32,332 nt of DNA from the NCBI GenBank assembly GCA_946414075.1, contig CAMKNA010000026.1:1-32332 (forward strand), given 5' to 3'. The position numbers were made by a program, and so were the translations under genes. The notes beneath the pieces are model-generated. The model was not told the origin of the DNA. It made no database searches and was given only the letters and a program-made list of their open reading frames with translations. This stretch comes from an uncultured Fibrobacter sp. (GTDB taxonomy: Bacteria; Fibrobacterota; Fibrobacteria; Fibrobacterales; Fibrobacteraceae). Positions 7,291 to 14,929 of this stretch are shown here, one piece after another (position 1 is the stretch's first letter; each line of letters opens with the position of its first letter).

Positions 7291-8393
7291 TATCCAAGTT
7301 GTTTGTCCAGAATGTCCGGAGTTTTGAGCAGTTCGAAAGGGAGTTTGTTCCGGGAATCAATGTTGTGGGCGGCCCCAATGGTTGTGGAAAGACATCGATT
7401 TTGGAATCCATTCACTTGCTGACCCAGGGTTATTCGTTCAGGGCGAAGGAATTGTCCGAGTTGATTCGTTGGAATACGCCCGAGTTAATTATGCGGGCTG
7501 AACTTGAATGCCACGGGAAAAAGTGGAGCCGGGGTGTCAGCATTGGGAAACGGAAGTCCCTAGTCAAGGAAAACGGTGAAAATCTTCGTTCTGTGGCGGC
7601 TTTTTTCGGTAAGTGCCCGTCGGTTGTTATGCAGCCTTCGGACATAGAGCTCCTGCGGGGGGCGCCTGAAGTACGCCGCCGCTGGCTGGACGAAATATTG
7701 TGTTTTCGGTCGGCGGCGAATGTTGCCACCCTGCGGCAGTATAAGCGGGTTCTACAACAGCGAAACCAGTGGCTCAGGCAGTTCAAGCAGGATGGCGCTG
7801 CTGTGGGTGGTGAAGACCTGTTGCATGTACTGACGGACCAGCTTGTAGAACTGGGCGCGAAGCTCTGGGCGGCACGAGTCTCTCTTTCCTCCGACATTTC
7901 TCCCATGATAACGGGTTATTACCGCCGGCTTTCTGGTGGTGTGGACGAAATCACCTGTGCCTATAGGAGTTCCATCTTCAGGTCCCCTGAAAATGCGCCT
8001 GCTTGCCCTGATGAGTCTCAGTTTCTTGAGATGTTCGAGAAGAAGCTTGTGGAAATGGAGAAGGTGGAGAAAATCCTGGGAATGACTATGGCAGGCCCGC
8101 ACCGTGATGACCTGGACCTGTGCATTTCGGGCTACGCTATGCGGTCGGCGGGTTCGCAGGGCCAGTGCCGTTCCGCGGCTTTGGCCATGCGTTTTGCCGC
8201 TGCAGATGTGGCTAACGAGAATTTGGGAAAGCCAATATTGCTTTTGGACGATATTTTTGCAGAGCTAGACTTGAATCGCCGTGACGCCGTAGCAAATCTT
8301 ATTCGAGAGAAGGGGTGTCAAGTAGTCATCTCTACACCTGAACCCGAAGAATTGCCTTTCAAGGCGGATTCATTGGTACTGATTGCTAAGTGA
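7287..8393 (+). CDS. recF: DNA replication and repair protein RecF
   Basis: SMC-like ATPase that, with RecO and RecR, loads RecA at single-strand gaps. The GTG at 7287 overlaps the preceding stop (GTGA) and gives 368 residues, the usual RecF length. ISKLFVQNVRSFEQFEREFVPGINVVGGPNG is the canonical N-terminus; Walker A is GPNGCGKTS (29-37). MQPSDIELLRGAPEVRRRWLDE (lid/arm region) and AGPHRDDLDL follow. The ABC signature is SQGQ (290-293) and Walker B is PILLLDDIFAELD (316-328), then STPEPEEL. recF normally sits beside dnaA/dnaN; here it is coupled to outer-membrane protein genes. An earlier in-frame ATG at 7248 would overlap the previous gene and adds no conserved residues. Confidence 0.96.
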   Translation: MISKLFVQNVRSFEQFEREFVPGINVVGGPNGCGKTSILESIHLLTQGYSFRAKELSELIRWNTPELIMRAELECHGKKWSRGVSIGKRKSLVKENGENLRSVAAFFGKCPSVVMQPSDIELLRGAPEVRRRWLDEILCFRSAANVATLRQYKRVLQQRNQWLRQFKQDGAAVGGEDLLHVLTDQLVELGAKLWAARVSLSSDISPMITGYYRRLSGGVDEITCAYRSSIFRSPENAPACPDESQFLEMFEKKLVEMEKVEKILGMTMAGPHRDDLDLCISGYAMRSAGSQGQCRSAALAMRFAAADVANENLGKPILLLDDIFAELDLNRRDAVANLIREKGCQVVISTPEPEELPFKADSLVLIAK

Positions 8394-8419
8394 TTGTTTT
8401 TCTGACAAATCGTTTTTTC

Positions 8420-8425
8420 TAAATT
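8420..8425 (+). promoter_or_regulatory. Putative -10 box of lptD
   Basis: TAAATTGA after a T6 run, 9 bases before the GTG at 8435 and 18 before the ATG at 8444. No convincing -35 and only a poor Shine-Dalgarno (GAG). Confidence 0.35.
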
Positions 8426-8434
8426 GAGCGCAAC

Positions 8435-10909
8435 GTGATTTTGATGAGAACCCATAGTCTCCTGTGGGCCGTTTTGGTGTTTGCCTTGACGGTCCTGTCT
8501 CTCCCTGCCCTTGGTCAGGAGATGACCCGCTTTGAATTGGAAGAGCGGGTTCAGGAAGAGGAAAAGGACACTACCGAAGTGAATTGGATGAATGACACTT
8601 CTGGGGTGGATACCATCGAATATCGTGCGGTGGATTTGGTTTACGATGTGGATAAATCCACTTTCAACTTGAACAATAGTGCTCAATTAAGGTACAGAAC
8701 GGCGACTTTGGACGCAGATACAATCTGGTTTGACCAGGAGAACAGCGTCTTGGCGGCTAGCGGGGACCCCGTTCTCCGGGAAACCAAGAACCCATCCCTT
8801 TCAGGAATGCGTCTTAAATACAACATGAAGAGCAGAATAGGTGAAATTTATTATGCCACTACCTACCAGGATAACCAGCAGTTGAATGGGATGGAAGTAC
8901 GGCGTCTGCCGGATCAACGAATACAGATTGCCCGGGGTGATTTCAGTACCTGTAATGATTCTACGCACCAGCATTTCTATTTCTATGGACGGCGAATGGT
9001 TGTAAAGCCCAAGGAGACGATTACTGCCCGTCCGGTGGTCTTGAATATTGCCGATGTTCCCGTAGCGGTTCTTCCCATGATTGTTGCGCCACTTAAAAGT
9101 GGTCGAAAGTCTGGCTTGCTGACGCCTAAGTTTGGTGGCGACCAGGTCCAGGGTTACTACATGAGCAATATTGGTTTCTACTACGCCCCCAACGATTATT
9201 GGGATGCTACGGTCAAGGGTGACATTATCGAAGGGGAAGAAGCGCGGTTTGAACGGTCTACCTTGACGGGGGAGGCCCGTTATAAGCTGCGGTATGTGCT
9301 AGATGGAAATATTTCTTACACGAGCTATTTGGAAGAATTTGATGTGGCAAACAGTGGCTATGATATCGGCTTTACTCACAATCAGAACCTGACTCCTGAT
9401 GGGAAGCATACTTTGAGCGGCTCAGGATCCTTTGTGTCTAGCCGGAGTGTGCGTAAGGATAACGCCTTGGATGCAGAAACCATCTTGAATCAACAGGCCA
9501 ATGCGCAGATGACCTATTCCGGTAAATTTGGCACTAACAAGAGTCTTACCGTAAAGGTTCGACAGGACCACAACCTGGTGACGGACATGATGCAACGGGA
9601 GATTCCGGATATCCAGTACCGCATGAGTGGGCCCCTATTCAATTTTGATGTAGATGAAGATGAGGAAGCCTACGATGACAATTCCTTTGTGAGCTATTTG
9701 GAAAAATTCAATTATAACTTTAACAACCGCTTTAATTTTTATACGGTCAGGGCGCAGGATACCGTCAACGAGGTGGATACCACGGCCAAGTATGTGGGTT
9801 ACACGGGAACCTATTCCCTGGATTACTCCATGAGGGTGCTTCGTGTCATCAATCTCACCCCACGGGCGTCCTTTACCGGATTTTGGACGGGGACTTCTTG
9901 GCGAAATCCTGAAGATTCCCTGATATACCGCAAAAGGTTCGTGAGCCTGGATCCGGAACATCATACTTACGGTGAAGCAGCCTACAATCATGATTACAGC
10001 GTTACAGCGGATACAAAGTTGTATGGAATTTGGGTGCCGGAAATAGGCCGCTTTACCGGGGTTCGCCATGTTTTATCGCCCAGCGTCTCCTATACCTATG
10101 CTCCAGAAATCGATACGGTAAGGACCTTTGCCCCCCATCCTTTATTGGGTCAGACGCCGTATCAAATTGAACAGAAGACGGTTGGGTTTGGCCTGAGCAA
10201 TGATTTCGACATCAAGTACTTGAAAGTAGTGGGGCGCGTGGCTGATACGACTAGAGACGAAGGGTCCAGTGCCGTAGAAGATCAATATGGAAACCGCCGT
10301 GTGCTTACAACCCGGCACAACATGTCCTATAATTTTGCGGCGGATTCCCTGAATTTTTCGGACTTGACATCTAGCTTCGGTTTGCAGGTTCTACCGGACT
10401 ACATGTTTACGGTCAATACCCGTCACAGTGTTTACCACAAGTTCTCTGACGATCCCAACAAGGTTCAGACGCCCGAACTGATCTATTGGGGTTATGAGCT
10501 TTCCCGTGTGTTCCGTTGGAGTGGCGATTTTAATGGCGGCCTGCCTTCCCAGATGGGCAAGTATGAAATGCTAAAGTGGTCCTTTGGGTTTGATTACCGT
10601 TATACATTCTCCAGTACGCGAGTCGCCAAGGACCTTTTCCAGGACAATATCTCCCATTCAACGGGCATTACGGCCACATTCCAGCCCACGGTGAATTGGG
10701 AAATGAGCTATAGTACCCGTTATGATTATAACGAAGGTCGCTTTGTCACCCACAGTTTCACCTTTAACAGGACGCTCCACTGCTGGCAGTTGGATTTCTC
10801 CTGGACGCCTACGGGACCTGCCGCTGGATGGAGCTTCTCAATCTATGTGCGTGATTTGCCTGACATCAAGCTGAATGCCGGCAGTACGGATACAAAAACT
10901 GGCAACTAG
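8435..10909 (+). CDS. lptD: LPS-assembly protein LptD (OstA-type)
   Basis: Outer-membrane translocon barrel that, with LptE, inserts lipopolysaccharide into the outer leaflet. 824 residues from GTG 8435 (821 from ATG 8444; both leave the same signal peptide ending LPALGQ). An N-terminal OstA/LptA-like domain (about 60-200) contains ATLDADTIWFDQENSVLAASGDPVL and DFSTCNDSTHQHFYFYGRRM (the conserved 'yT.C......w.' element), then PVAVLPMIVAPLKSGRKSGLLTPKFG, which leads into the barrel. The rest is strand-rich to the C-terminus. Only two cysteines occur: C173 in the N-terminal domain and C783 near the end (LHCWQLDFSW), matching the inter-domain disulfide of E. coli LptD. It follows recF after 41 bases, with a possible promoter of its own. 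Confidence 0.92.
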   Translation: MILMRTHSLLWAVLVFALTVLSLPALGQEMTRFELEERVQEEEKDTTEVNWMNDTSGVDTIEYRAVDLVYDVDKSTFNLNNSAQLRYRTATLDADTIWFDQENSVLAASGDPVLRETKNPSLSGMRLKYNMKSRIGEIYYATTYQDNQQLNGMEVRRLPDQRIQIARGDFSTCNDSTHQHFYFYGRRMVVKPKETITARPVVLNIADVPVAVLPMIVAPLKSGRKSGLLTPKFGGDQVQGYYMSNIGFYYAPNDYWDATVKGDIIEGEEARFERSTLTGEARYKLRYVLDGNISYTSYLEEFDVANSGYDIGFTHNQNLTPDGKHTLSGSGSFVSSRSVRKDNALDAETILNQQANAQMTYSGKFGTNKSLTVKVRQDHNLVTDMMQREIPDIQYRMSGPLFNFDVDEDEEAYDDNSFVSYLEKFNYNFNNRFNFYTVRAQDTVNEVDTTAKYVGYTGTYSLDYSMRVLRVINLTPRASFTGFWTGTSWRNPEDSLIYRKRFVSLDPEHHTYGEAAYNHDYSVTADTKLYGIWVPEIGRFTGVRHVLSPSVSYTYAPEIDTVRTFAPHPLLGQTPYQIEQKTVGFGLSNDFDIKYLKVVGRVADTTRDEGSSAVEDQYGNRRVLTTRHNMSYNFAADSLNFSDLTSSFGLQVLPDYMFTVNTRHSVYHKFSDDPNKVQTPELIYWGYELSRVFRWSGDFNGGLPSQMGKYEMLKWSFGFDYRYTFSSTRVAKDLFQDNISHSTGITATFQPTVNWEMSYSTRYDYNEGRFVTHSFTFNRTLHCWQLDFSWTPTGPAAGWSFSIYVRDLPDIKLNAGSTDTKTGN

Positions 10910-10923
10910 GGATTGTTTTCTGG

Positions 10924-10964
10924 GAAAAAAAGAAGCCCGCCAAGAAGGAAACTTGTGCGGGCTT
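10924..10964 (-). terminator. Terminator of the tRNA-Ala transcript
   Basis: Read on the minus strand: AAGCCCGC, one unpaired base, CAAG, a 7-base loop, CTTG, GCGGGCTT, then CTTTTTTT. The stem is nearly perfect over 12 bp. It begins 7 bases beyond the tRNA 3' end. It also lies 3' of lptD but has no T-run on that strand. Confidence 0.85.
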
Positions 10965-10970
10965 TGGAAG

Positions 10971-11043
10971 TGGAGCTAAGGAGAGTCGAACTCCTGACCT
11001 CCTGCATGCCATGCAGGCGCTCTACCAACTGAGCTATAACCCC
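10971..11043 (-). tRNA. tRNA-Ala (anticodon GGC)
   Basis: A 73-base cloverleaf on the minus strand. The acceptor stem GGGGTTA pairs with TAGCTCC (G-T at pair 3, T-G at pair 5), with discriminator A. The D arm is GCTCAGTTGGTAGAGC. The anticodon stem-loop is CCTGC-ATGGCAT-GCAGG with anticodon GGC. The T arm is AGGAG-TTCGACT-CTCCT. CCA is not encoded. Identity follows from the GGC anticodon; the usual alanine G3:U70 pair is present (G3 opposite T70). Confidence 0.96.
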
Positions 11044-11056
11044 GAAAGGTTCACCA

Positions 11057-11085
11057 AATATCAAAAAAAAAGAGTGCCTTGTCAA
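11057..11085 (-). promoter_or_regulatory. Promoter of tRNA-Ala
   Basis: On the minus strand a perfect TTGACA (11085-11080), a 17-base spacer ending in a T-run, then GATATT (11062-11057) followed by TG. It lies 13 bases before the tRNA 5' end. It is the only exact -35 consensus I saw. Confidence 0.75.
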
Positions 11086-11125
11086 GGGTAAAAAGGATTT
11101 TTTTTTAATTATTTGCCAATTTTTC

Positions 11126-11131
11126 TATATT
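11126..11131 (+). promoter_or_regulatory. Putative -10 box of the tol-pal operon
   Basis: TATATT in TTTTTCTATATTATATG, 29 bases before the tolQ start. The surrounding 50 bases are strongly AT-rich. A -35 is not clear; TTGCCA lies too close (7-base spacer). Confidence 0.45.
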
Positions 11132-11150
11132 ATATGTAGCGATTCTACCC

Positions 11151-11155
11151 GGAGG
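11151..11155 (+). promoter_or_regulatory. Shine-Dalgarno selecting the TTG start of tolQ
   Basis: GGAGG, then five bases, then TTG at 11161. The protein aligns with TolQ from this codon, and no ATG lies nearby upstream in frame. Confidence 0.75.
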
Positions 11156-11160
11156 TTCTT

Positions 11161-11853
11161 TTGAACAATTCCATTCCTTTGGTGCAAATGGTACTGCAAT
11201 CCGACATTGCAACCATTGTTGTTCTTTGCATATTGGCCATCATGTCCCTGGGTTCCTGGGGGATTATTATCGTCAAGTACATTACCTACCTAAAGAACAA
11301 GCACGCCAACGCCGAGTTTTTCCGCAAGTTCAATGCGGTAACCCAGTTTGTAGAGCTGCAGGAGCTTTGTGAAAAAGCGGAAGACAGTGCGCTTCGCCGT
11401 CTTACCGCCGAAGTGCTGAAGGAAGCGTCCAAGTTCAGTAATTTTGTGAGTTATGACTCCATCCAGCACCGTGCATCCCTTTTGGAAGATACTATCCAGC
11501 GTTCCATTGAAGGCCTCCGCCTTACCGAGGACAAGTACCTGAGCTTCTTGGCTACAAGCTCTAACTTGGCCCCATTCTTTGGCCTTTTGGGAACCGTCTG
11601 GGGAATCATGATTGCATTTTTCCAGATTGGCCAGCATGGCTCTGCCGACCTGAGCGTTGTGGCTCCCGGTATTGCCATGGCCTTGATTACCACGGTGGGA
11701 GGCCTTGTGGTGGCAATTCCTGCCTCTGCGGGTTACAACTACTTTACCAGTTGTAACGGACAGAACGAAATTTCCTATTTCAACTTCGGTTCCCAGGTGC
11801 TTAGCTTGTTCAAGCGCGGAGACCTGCTGGCTCTCGAAGAAGTCGCCGGCTAG
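11161..11853 (+). CDS. tolQ: TolQ/ExbB/MotA-type proton channel protein
   Basis: Inner-membrane channel subunit that, with TolR, uses the proton motive force to energise the Tol-Pal system. 230 residues, TTG start chosen because of the GGAGG before it. First membrane segment at about 17-40 (IATIVVLCILAIMSLGSWGIIIV); a cytoplasmic domain; then SSNLAPFFGLLGTVWGIMIAF and SVVAPGIAMALITTVGGLVVAIPASAGYNYF, the two C-terminal segments with the family's 'P..GLLGTV.G...aF' and 'GI..AL.tT..GL.vAIPa...yn' motifs. It is the first gene of the tol operon; tolR begins 9 bases after its stop. Assignment to TolQ rather than ExbB rests on the tolB-pal genes downstream. Confidence 0.93.
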   Translation: MNNSIPLVQMVLQSDIATIVVLCILAIMSLGSWGIIIVKYITYLKNKHANAEFFRKFNAVTQFVELQELCEKAEDSALRRLTAEVLKEASKFSNFVSYDSIQHRASLLEDTIQRSIEGLRLTEDKYLSFLATSSNLAPFFGLLGTVWGIMIAFFQIGQHGSADLSVVAPGIAMALITTVGGLVVAIPASAGYNYFTSCNGQNEISYFNFGSQVLSLFKRGDLLALEEVAG

Positions 11854-11862
11854 GAGGCCTAG

Positions 11863-12270
11863 GTGAAGCGTAGCCGCGGAAAAGAACTGAAGCAGGAGAT
11901 GAACTTGACGAACATGATTGATATCGTGTTCTCAATCTTGATTGTGTTCATTATTTCTGCACCTCTCATGAGCCAGGGGGTCAAGGTGGACTTGCCCAAG
12001 GCCGAAGCTCCGACCATGGAACAGGAAAAGCTTTTGAAGGTGTCCATCACCAAGGACGATGAAATCTATATCGCCGACATGATGGTGGATTTTGACAGTT
12101 TCAACAGCGTATTCCAGTCCCTTTGGAATGGTGAGATGGCCGTGGTCATCAACTCCGATGAATCTGTACGCTATGGTTTGGTGATGCAGGTGGTGACCCA
12201 GGTCCAGAAGCTGGGTGTGACAAAACTTGGGTTCTTGACTATGAATCCCAAGGAAACTCCGGGTAAATGA
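11863..12270 (+). CDS. tolR: TolR/ExbD-type biopolymer transport protein
   Basis: Partner of TolQ in the proton-driven motor. 135 residues from GTG 11863, with AGGAGG 5 bases before it. A short cytoplasmic N-terminus, then one membrane helix MNLTNMIDIVFSILIVFIIS with the essential Asp (D20, equivalent to the TolR/ExbD protonated Asp), and a periplasmic domain (VKVDLPKAEAP..., VSITKDDEIYIADMMV, VVINSDESVRYGLVMQVVTQVQKLGVTKLGFLT) that follows the ExbD/TolR pattern throughout. Its TGA overlaps the ATG of the next gene (ATGA), indicating translational coupling. Confidence 0.94.
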   Translation: MKRSRGKELKQEMNLTNMIDIVFSILIVFIISAPLMSQGVKVDLPKAEAPTMEQEKLLKVSITKDDEIYIADMMVDFDSFNSVFQSLWNGEMAVVINSDESVRYGLVMQVVTQVQKLGVTKLGFLTMNPKETPGK

Positions 12271-12980
12271 AAAGAGTTCAGGAAAGGATACTGTATTTCG
12301 CTTCAGGCGTAGATTCGACGCTGGTGAAGATTATCGTGTGCGCGGTGGTCTTTCATCTGGCTATCGTAGCCATCTGTATCGCTTTCCATTATGTGAATGT
12401 AAAGCCCGAGCCGGAACCCATACCCGTGTTCGAGATGGTGCAAATTTCGCAGCCTAAGCCTCCTTCTCCGCCCAGGACGCAGCCGCCTCCGCCTAAGCCT
12501 AAACCCAAGCCCAAGGTCAACAAGAAGCTGCCGCCGGATATCAAGCCCGAACCGGAAGAAAAGCCGGAAGAGGTGTACGAAGACCCGAAACCGCCTGAAC
12601 CGGAGCCTGAGCCGGTGGACGATTTCCCTGTAGATGATATGGATTTGCCTGTGGCGCTGGAAGCCCCCAGCCTAGACCCCGTTGGTTCTGTGGATATGGA
12701 CCCGTTGATGCAGGTGTATCTGGAGCAGCTGAAGAAGATTATCATGGGTAATTTCAGGCCTCCTAAGGATTTGAAAGTTGGCCGCGATGCCAAGACCACG
12801 GTGCAGTTCACGGTGGACCGTTTCGGAAAGATATCAGCGGTGATTCTCAAGAAGTCCTCGGGAAACAAGGCGTGGGACCACTTGTCGGTGCGCGCCATCC
12901 AGATTTCGAAGGTGCCGGAGCTACCTTTCAATTACCGCGCCCCAAATTTGGTGCTGAATTTCAACTTTACGCCTAATTGA
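12267..12980 (+). CDS. TonB/TolA-family periplasm-spanning energy transducer
   Basis: 237 residues. One N-terminal membrane helix (VKIIVCAVVFHLAIVAICIAFHYV, about 18-41), then a long Pro/Lys and Pro/Glu linker (about 45-125) typical of TonB, and a C-terminal TonB-fold domain (about 145-237) with YLEQLKKIIMGNFRPPKDL, TVQFTVDRFGKISAVILKKSSGN, WDHLSVRAIQ. In enterobacteria this place in the operon is held by tolA, which has a helical Ala/Lys-rich middle. Here the linker is TonB-like, so the gene is best described as a TonB-type protein doing TolA's job; that role is inferred from position between tolR and tolB. Start fixed by the ATGA overlap. Confidence 0.85.
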   Translation: MKRVQERILYFASGVDSTLVKIIVCAVVFHLAIVAICIAFHYVNVKPEPEPIPVFEMVQISQPKPPSPPRTQPPPPKPKPKPKVNKKLPPDIKPEPEEKPEEVYEDPKPPEPEPEPVDDFPVDDMDLPVALEAPSLDPVGSVDMDPLMQVYLEQLKKIIMGNFRPPKDLKVGRDAKTTVQFTVDRFGKISAVILKKSSGNKAWDHLSVRAIQISKVPELPFNYRAPNLVLNFNFTPN

Positions 12981-13011
12981 TTTTGTATAATTGGAAAAGA
13001 GTGCTTCAAAG

Positions 13012-14319
13012 ATGAGAAAAGTTTTGAATAGGTTTGTTTGGGCAGTGGCGCTTGCCTTGGCGTGCGTGGTGCCGCAGGGTGCGTTCGCCTCTATCGATAC
13101 CATTGCCGTAGATGTGGGCATTTCTGTTTTCAAGACCACGCCCATAGGCATTGTTCCCTTTGAAGAAAAACCGGGAATTGACTGGATTGAGGAAAAACCC
13201 CACCAGATTCTCACCCGTGATGCGAATTTGTCTGGACGCTTTGATGTGGTGGCTTCCGAAAAATTTAATCTGGCCTTGTTTAGTCGCTCTAAGGCGAAAC
13301 ACTACATGACGGGAAAGGTGGAACCCACAAGCGATGGCCGTCTTGCCGTTGATTGTTATTTGTATGTGTCCCAGTCCAAGGATCTGCTGTTGGGAGAACG
13401 CTACACGGTGCCGCAGAAGGAACTGCGTCGAGCCATGCACGCCTTTTTTGACAAGGTGATATACCAGCTGTGGGGCGAGCGCGGCGTGGCCAGTACCCGC
13501 ATTGCCTATGTCTCGAAGATTGACGGTGTTAAGCAGGTGGTGGTGGCCGACTATGACGGGTTCCATCGCTCCCAGATAACCAGGGATTCTACTATCAGTA
13601 TGATGCCGGTGTGGACCCGTGGAAACAAGGGACTGGTATATGTGAACTTCAAGACCAATCGCCCGAGGCTCTACACCAAGAATTTTGGCAGGCCCGAAAA
13701 GCCCTTGTTCGAACAGTTCGACCAGACTTATAGTCCGGCGGTGAATCCTGTGAATGGTGAACTGCTGTTCTCTTCTTCGAAGGATGGCAAGACGGACTTG
13801 TACATTGGCAACATGGAGACGGGAAAGGCCCGCAAGTTTGCCTACCTGAAGTCCAACCAGACCAGCCCTGCTTGGAGCCCGTACGCTACCGAAGTCCTGT
13901 TTACCAGCGATCGCGGCGGTGGTCCCCAGATTTTCGTGATGGGCAAGGATGGAAGCGATCTTCGCCGCGTGACCTTCATGGGTCGCTACAACGAGCGGGC
14001 CAGCTGGTCTCCCGAAGGGGATCGCATTGCCTACACCTCCATGGATAACGGTAAGATGAACATTTACACCTGCGCCTTGGATGGCTCTGATATTGTCCAG
14101 TTGACCAACAACGCGGGAAACAATGAACACCCCACCTGGTCGCCCGACGGCAAGCTCATTGCCTTTGCCAGCAACCGCAGCGGTACATACCAGATTTACA
14201 TTATGCGCAAGGATGGCAGCAACGTCACGCGCATTACCCAGGCCGGCGAGAACACTGCGCCAACATGGTCCTGGTTCTACGATGATAATAAACCACAACC
14301 TAAAGAAGGATCCAAATGA
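13012..14319 (+). CDS. tolB: Tol-Pal system protein TolB
   Basis: Periplasmic beta-propeller that binds Pal and links it to the Tol motor. 435 residues from ATG 13012, preceded by GGAAAAGAG; a TTG at 12991 is a weaker alternative. The signal peptide ends GAFA (about residue 25). The N-terminal domain (about 30-165) includes GIVPFEEKPG and YLYVSQSKDLLLGERYTV. Then come TolB propeller blades: IAYVSKIDGVKQVVVADYDG, SPAWSPYATEVLFTSDRGGGPQIFVMGKDGSDLRRVTF, ASWSPEGDRIAYTSMDNGKMNIYTCALDGSDIVQLTNN and HPTWSPDGKLIAFASNRSGTYQIYIMRKDGSNVTRIT. These are canonical PD40/TolB repeats. It is followed by pal with an ATGA overlap. Confidence 0.96.
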   Translation: MRKVLNRFVWAVALALACVVPQGAFASIDTIAVDVGISVFKTTPIGIVPFEEKPGIDWIEEKPHQILTRDANLSGRFDVVASEKFNLALFSRSKAKHYMTGKVEPTSDGRLAVDCYLYVSQSKDLLLGERYTVPQKELRRAMHAFFDKVIYQLWGERGVASTRIAYVSKIDGVKQVVVADYDGFHRSQITRDSTISMMPVWTRGNKGLVYVNFKTNRPRLYTKNFGRPEKPLFEQFDQTYSPAVNPVNGELLFSSSKDGKTDLYIGNMETGKARKFAYLKSNQTSPAWSPYATEVLFTSDRGGGPQIFVMGKDGSDLRRVTFMGRYNERASWSPEGDRIAYTSMDNGKMNIYTCALDGSDIVQLTNNAGNNEHPTWSPDGKLIAFASNRSGTYQIYIMRKDGSNVTRITQAGENTAPTWSWFYDDNKPQPKEGSK

Positions 14320-14900
14320 AAAACCTCGTAAAAATCGCCCTGATTTCCGGTGCCGCCTGCCTTGCCCTGGTGGCTTGCGCCAAGAAGCAGCAGCCCCAGA
14401 CAGATCCTGCCGCCGAGTCCGCTACGGCAGCCGAAGCGTCGCAGAGTGCAGAACCGGCCATGACCCAGGCCCAGGCCGATTCCCTGGCCGCCGAGCAGGC
14501 CCGTCTTGATGCAGAACGCCTAGAAGCGGAACGGGCCCGCTTGGAAGCGCTGATCAACCAGATTATGTCTGAAGATGTGTACTTTGACTTCGACCGCTCC
14601 GAACTCACCGAGAAGGCCAAGGAATTGCTGGCCCAGGTGGGTGAGTTGTTGCTCAAGGAACAGCGTTTCACGATTACCATTGAAGGTCATACCGATGCCC
14701 GCGGTACAGAAGACTACAACTTTACCTTGGGTGCAAAGCGCGCCATGAAGGTGAAGGAATTTTTGGCTGCCTACGGTATCGAGAACAGCCGCATGGAATC
14801 TGTGAGTTATGGTAAGGAAGCTCCCAAGGCTCAGGGCGAGACCGAGGAAGCTTATTCCCAGAACCGCCGTGCTAACTTCCGCGTGAACATCAAGCAGTAA
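14316..14900 (+). CDS. pal: Peptidoglycan-associated lipoprotein Pal
   Basis: Outer-membrane lipoprotein that grips peptidoglycan. 194 residues. Signal peptide with lipobox LVAC (lipidated C21). An Ala/Glu/Arg-rich helical linker (about 47-85, AEQARLDAERLEAERARLEAL) probably forms a coiled coil. The OmpA-like domain (about 86-194) has VYFDFDRSELTEKAKELL, ITIEGHTDARGTEDYNFTLGAKRA and the C-terminal QNRRANFRV; the Asp/Arg pair that binds meso-diaminopimelate is preserved in HTDARGTEDYN and NRRA. Pal proteins of E. coli have a shorter, unstructured linker. The start overlaps the tolB stop. Confidence 0.96.
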   Translation: MKNLVKIALISGAACLALVACAKKQQPQTDPAAESATAAEASQSAEPAMTQAQADSLAAEQARLDAERLEAERARLEALINQIMSEDVYFDFDRSELTEKAKELLAQVGELLLKEQRFTITIEGHTDARGTEDYNFTLGAKRAMKVKEFLAAYGIENSRMESVSYGKEAPKAQGETEEAYSQNRRANFRVNIKQ

Positions 14901-14913
14901 TTTATTAAGTCTT

Positions 14914-14927
14914 CGCAGGAGTCTGCG
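14914..14927 (+). promoter_or_regulatory. Small hairpin covering the cpoB Shine-Dalgarno
   Basis: CGCAG-GAGT-CTGCG, a 5-bp perfect stem with a 4-base loop, contains the AGGAG that serves cpoB (ATG at 14930). It could dampen translation initiation of cpoB relative to pal. No T-run follows, so it is not a terminator. Confidence 0.4.
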
Positions 14928-14929
14928 TC

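Noticed and set aside
12267..12980. Reading the TonB-like gene as a TonB for iron/vitamin uptake
   Set aside because: Its place between tolR and tolB, with an ATGA overlap, argues for a Tol function. The TonB-like sequence alone does not decide it.
12986..12991. Perfect TATAAT between the TonB-like gene and tolB
   Set aside because: No -35 at 16-18 bases, and the genes around it are closely packed in one operon. Other promoters in the window prefer TAnnTT. An internal promoter is possible but not supported.
13006..14298. Long antisense frame over tolB, and similar ones over the SpmAB-like gene (27367-28521) and the barrel gene (15892-17109)
   Set aside because: Shadow frames caused by GC-biased third positions. 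None has a ribosome site or recognisable domain.
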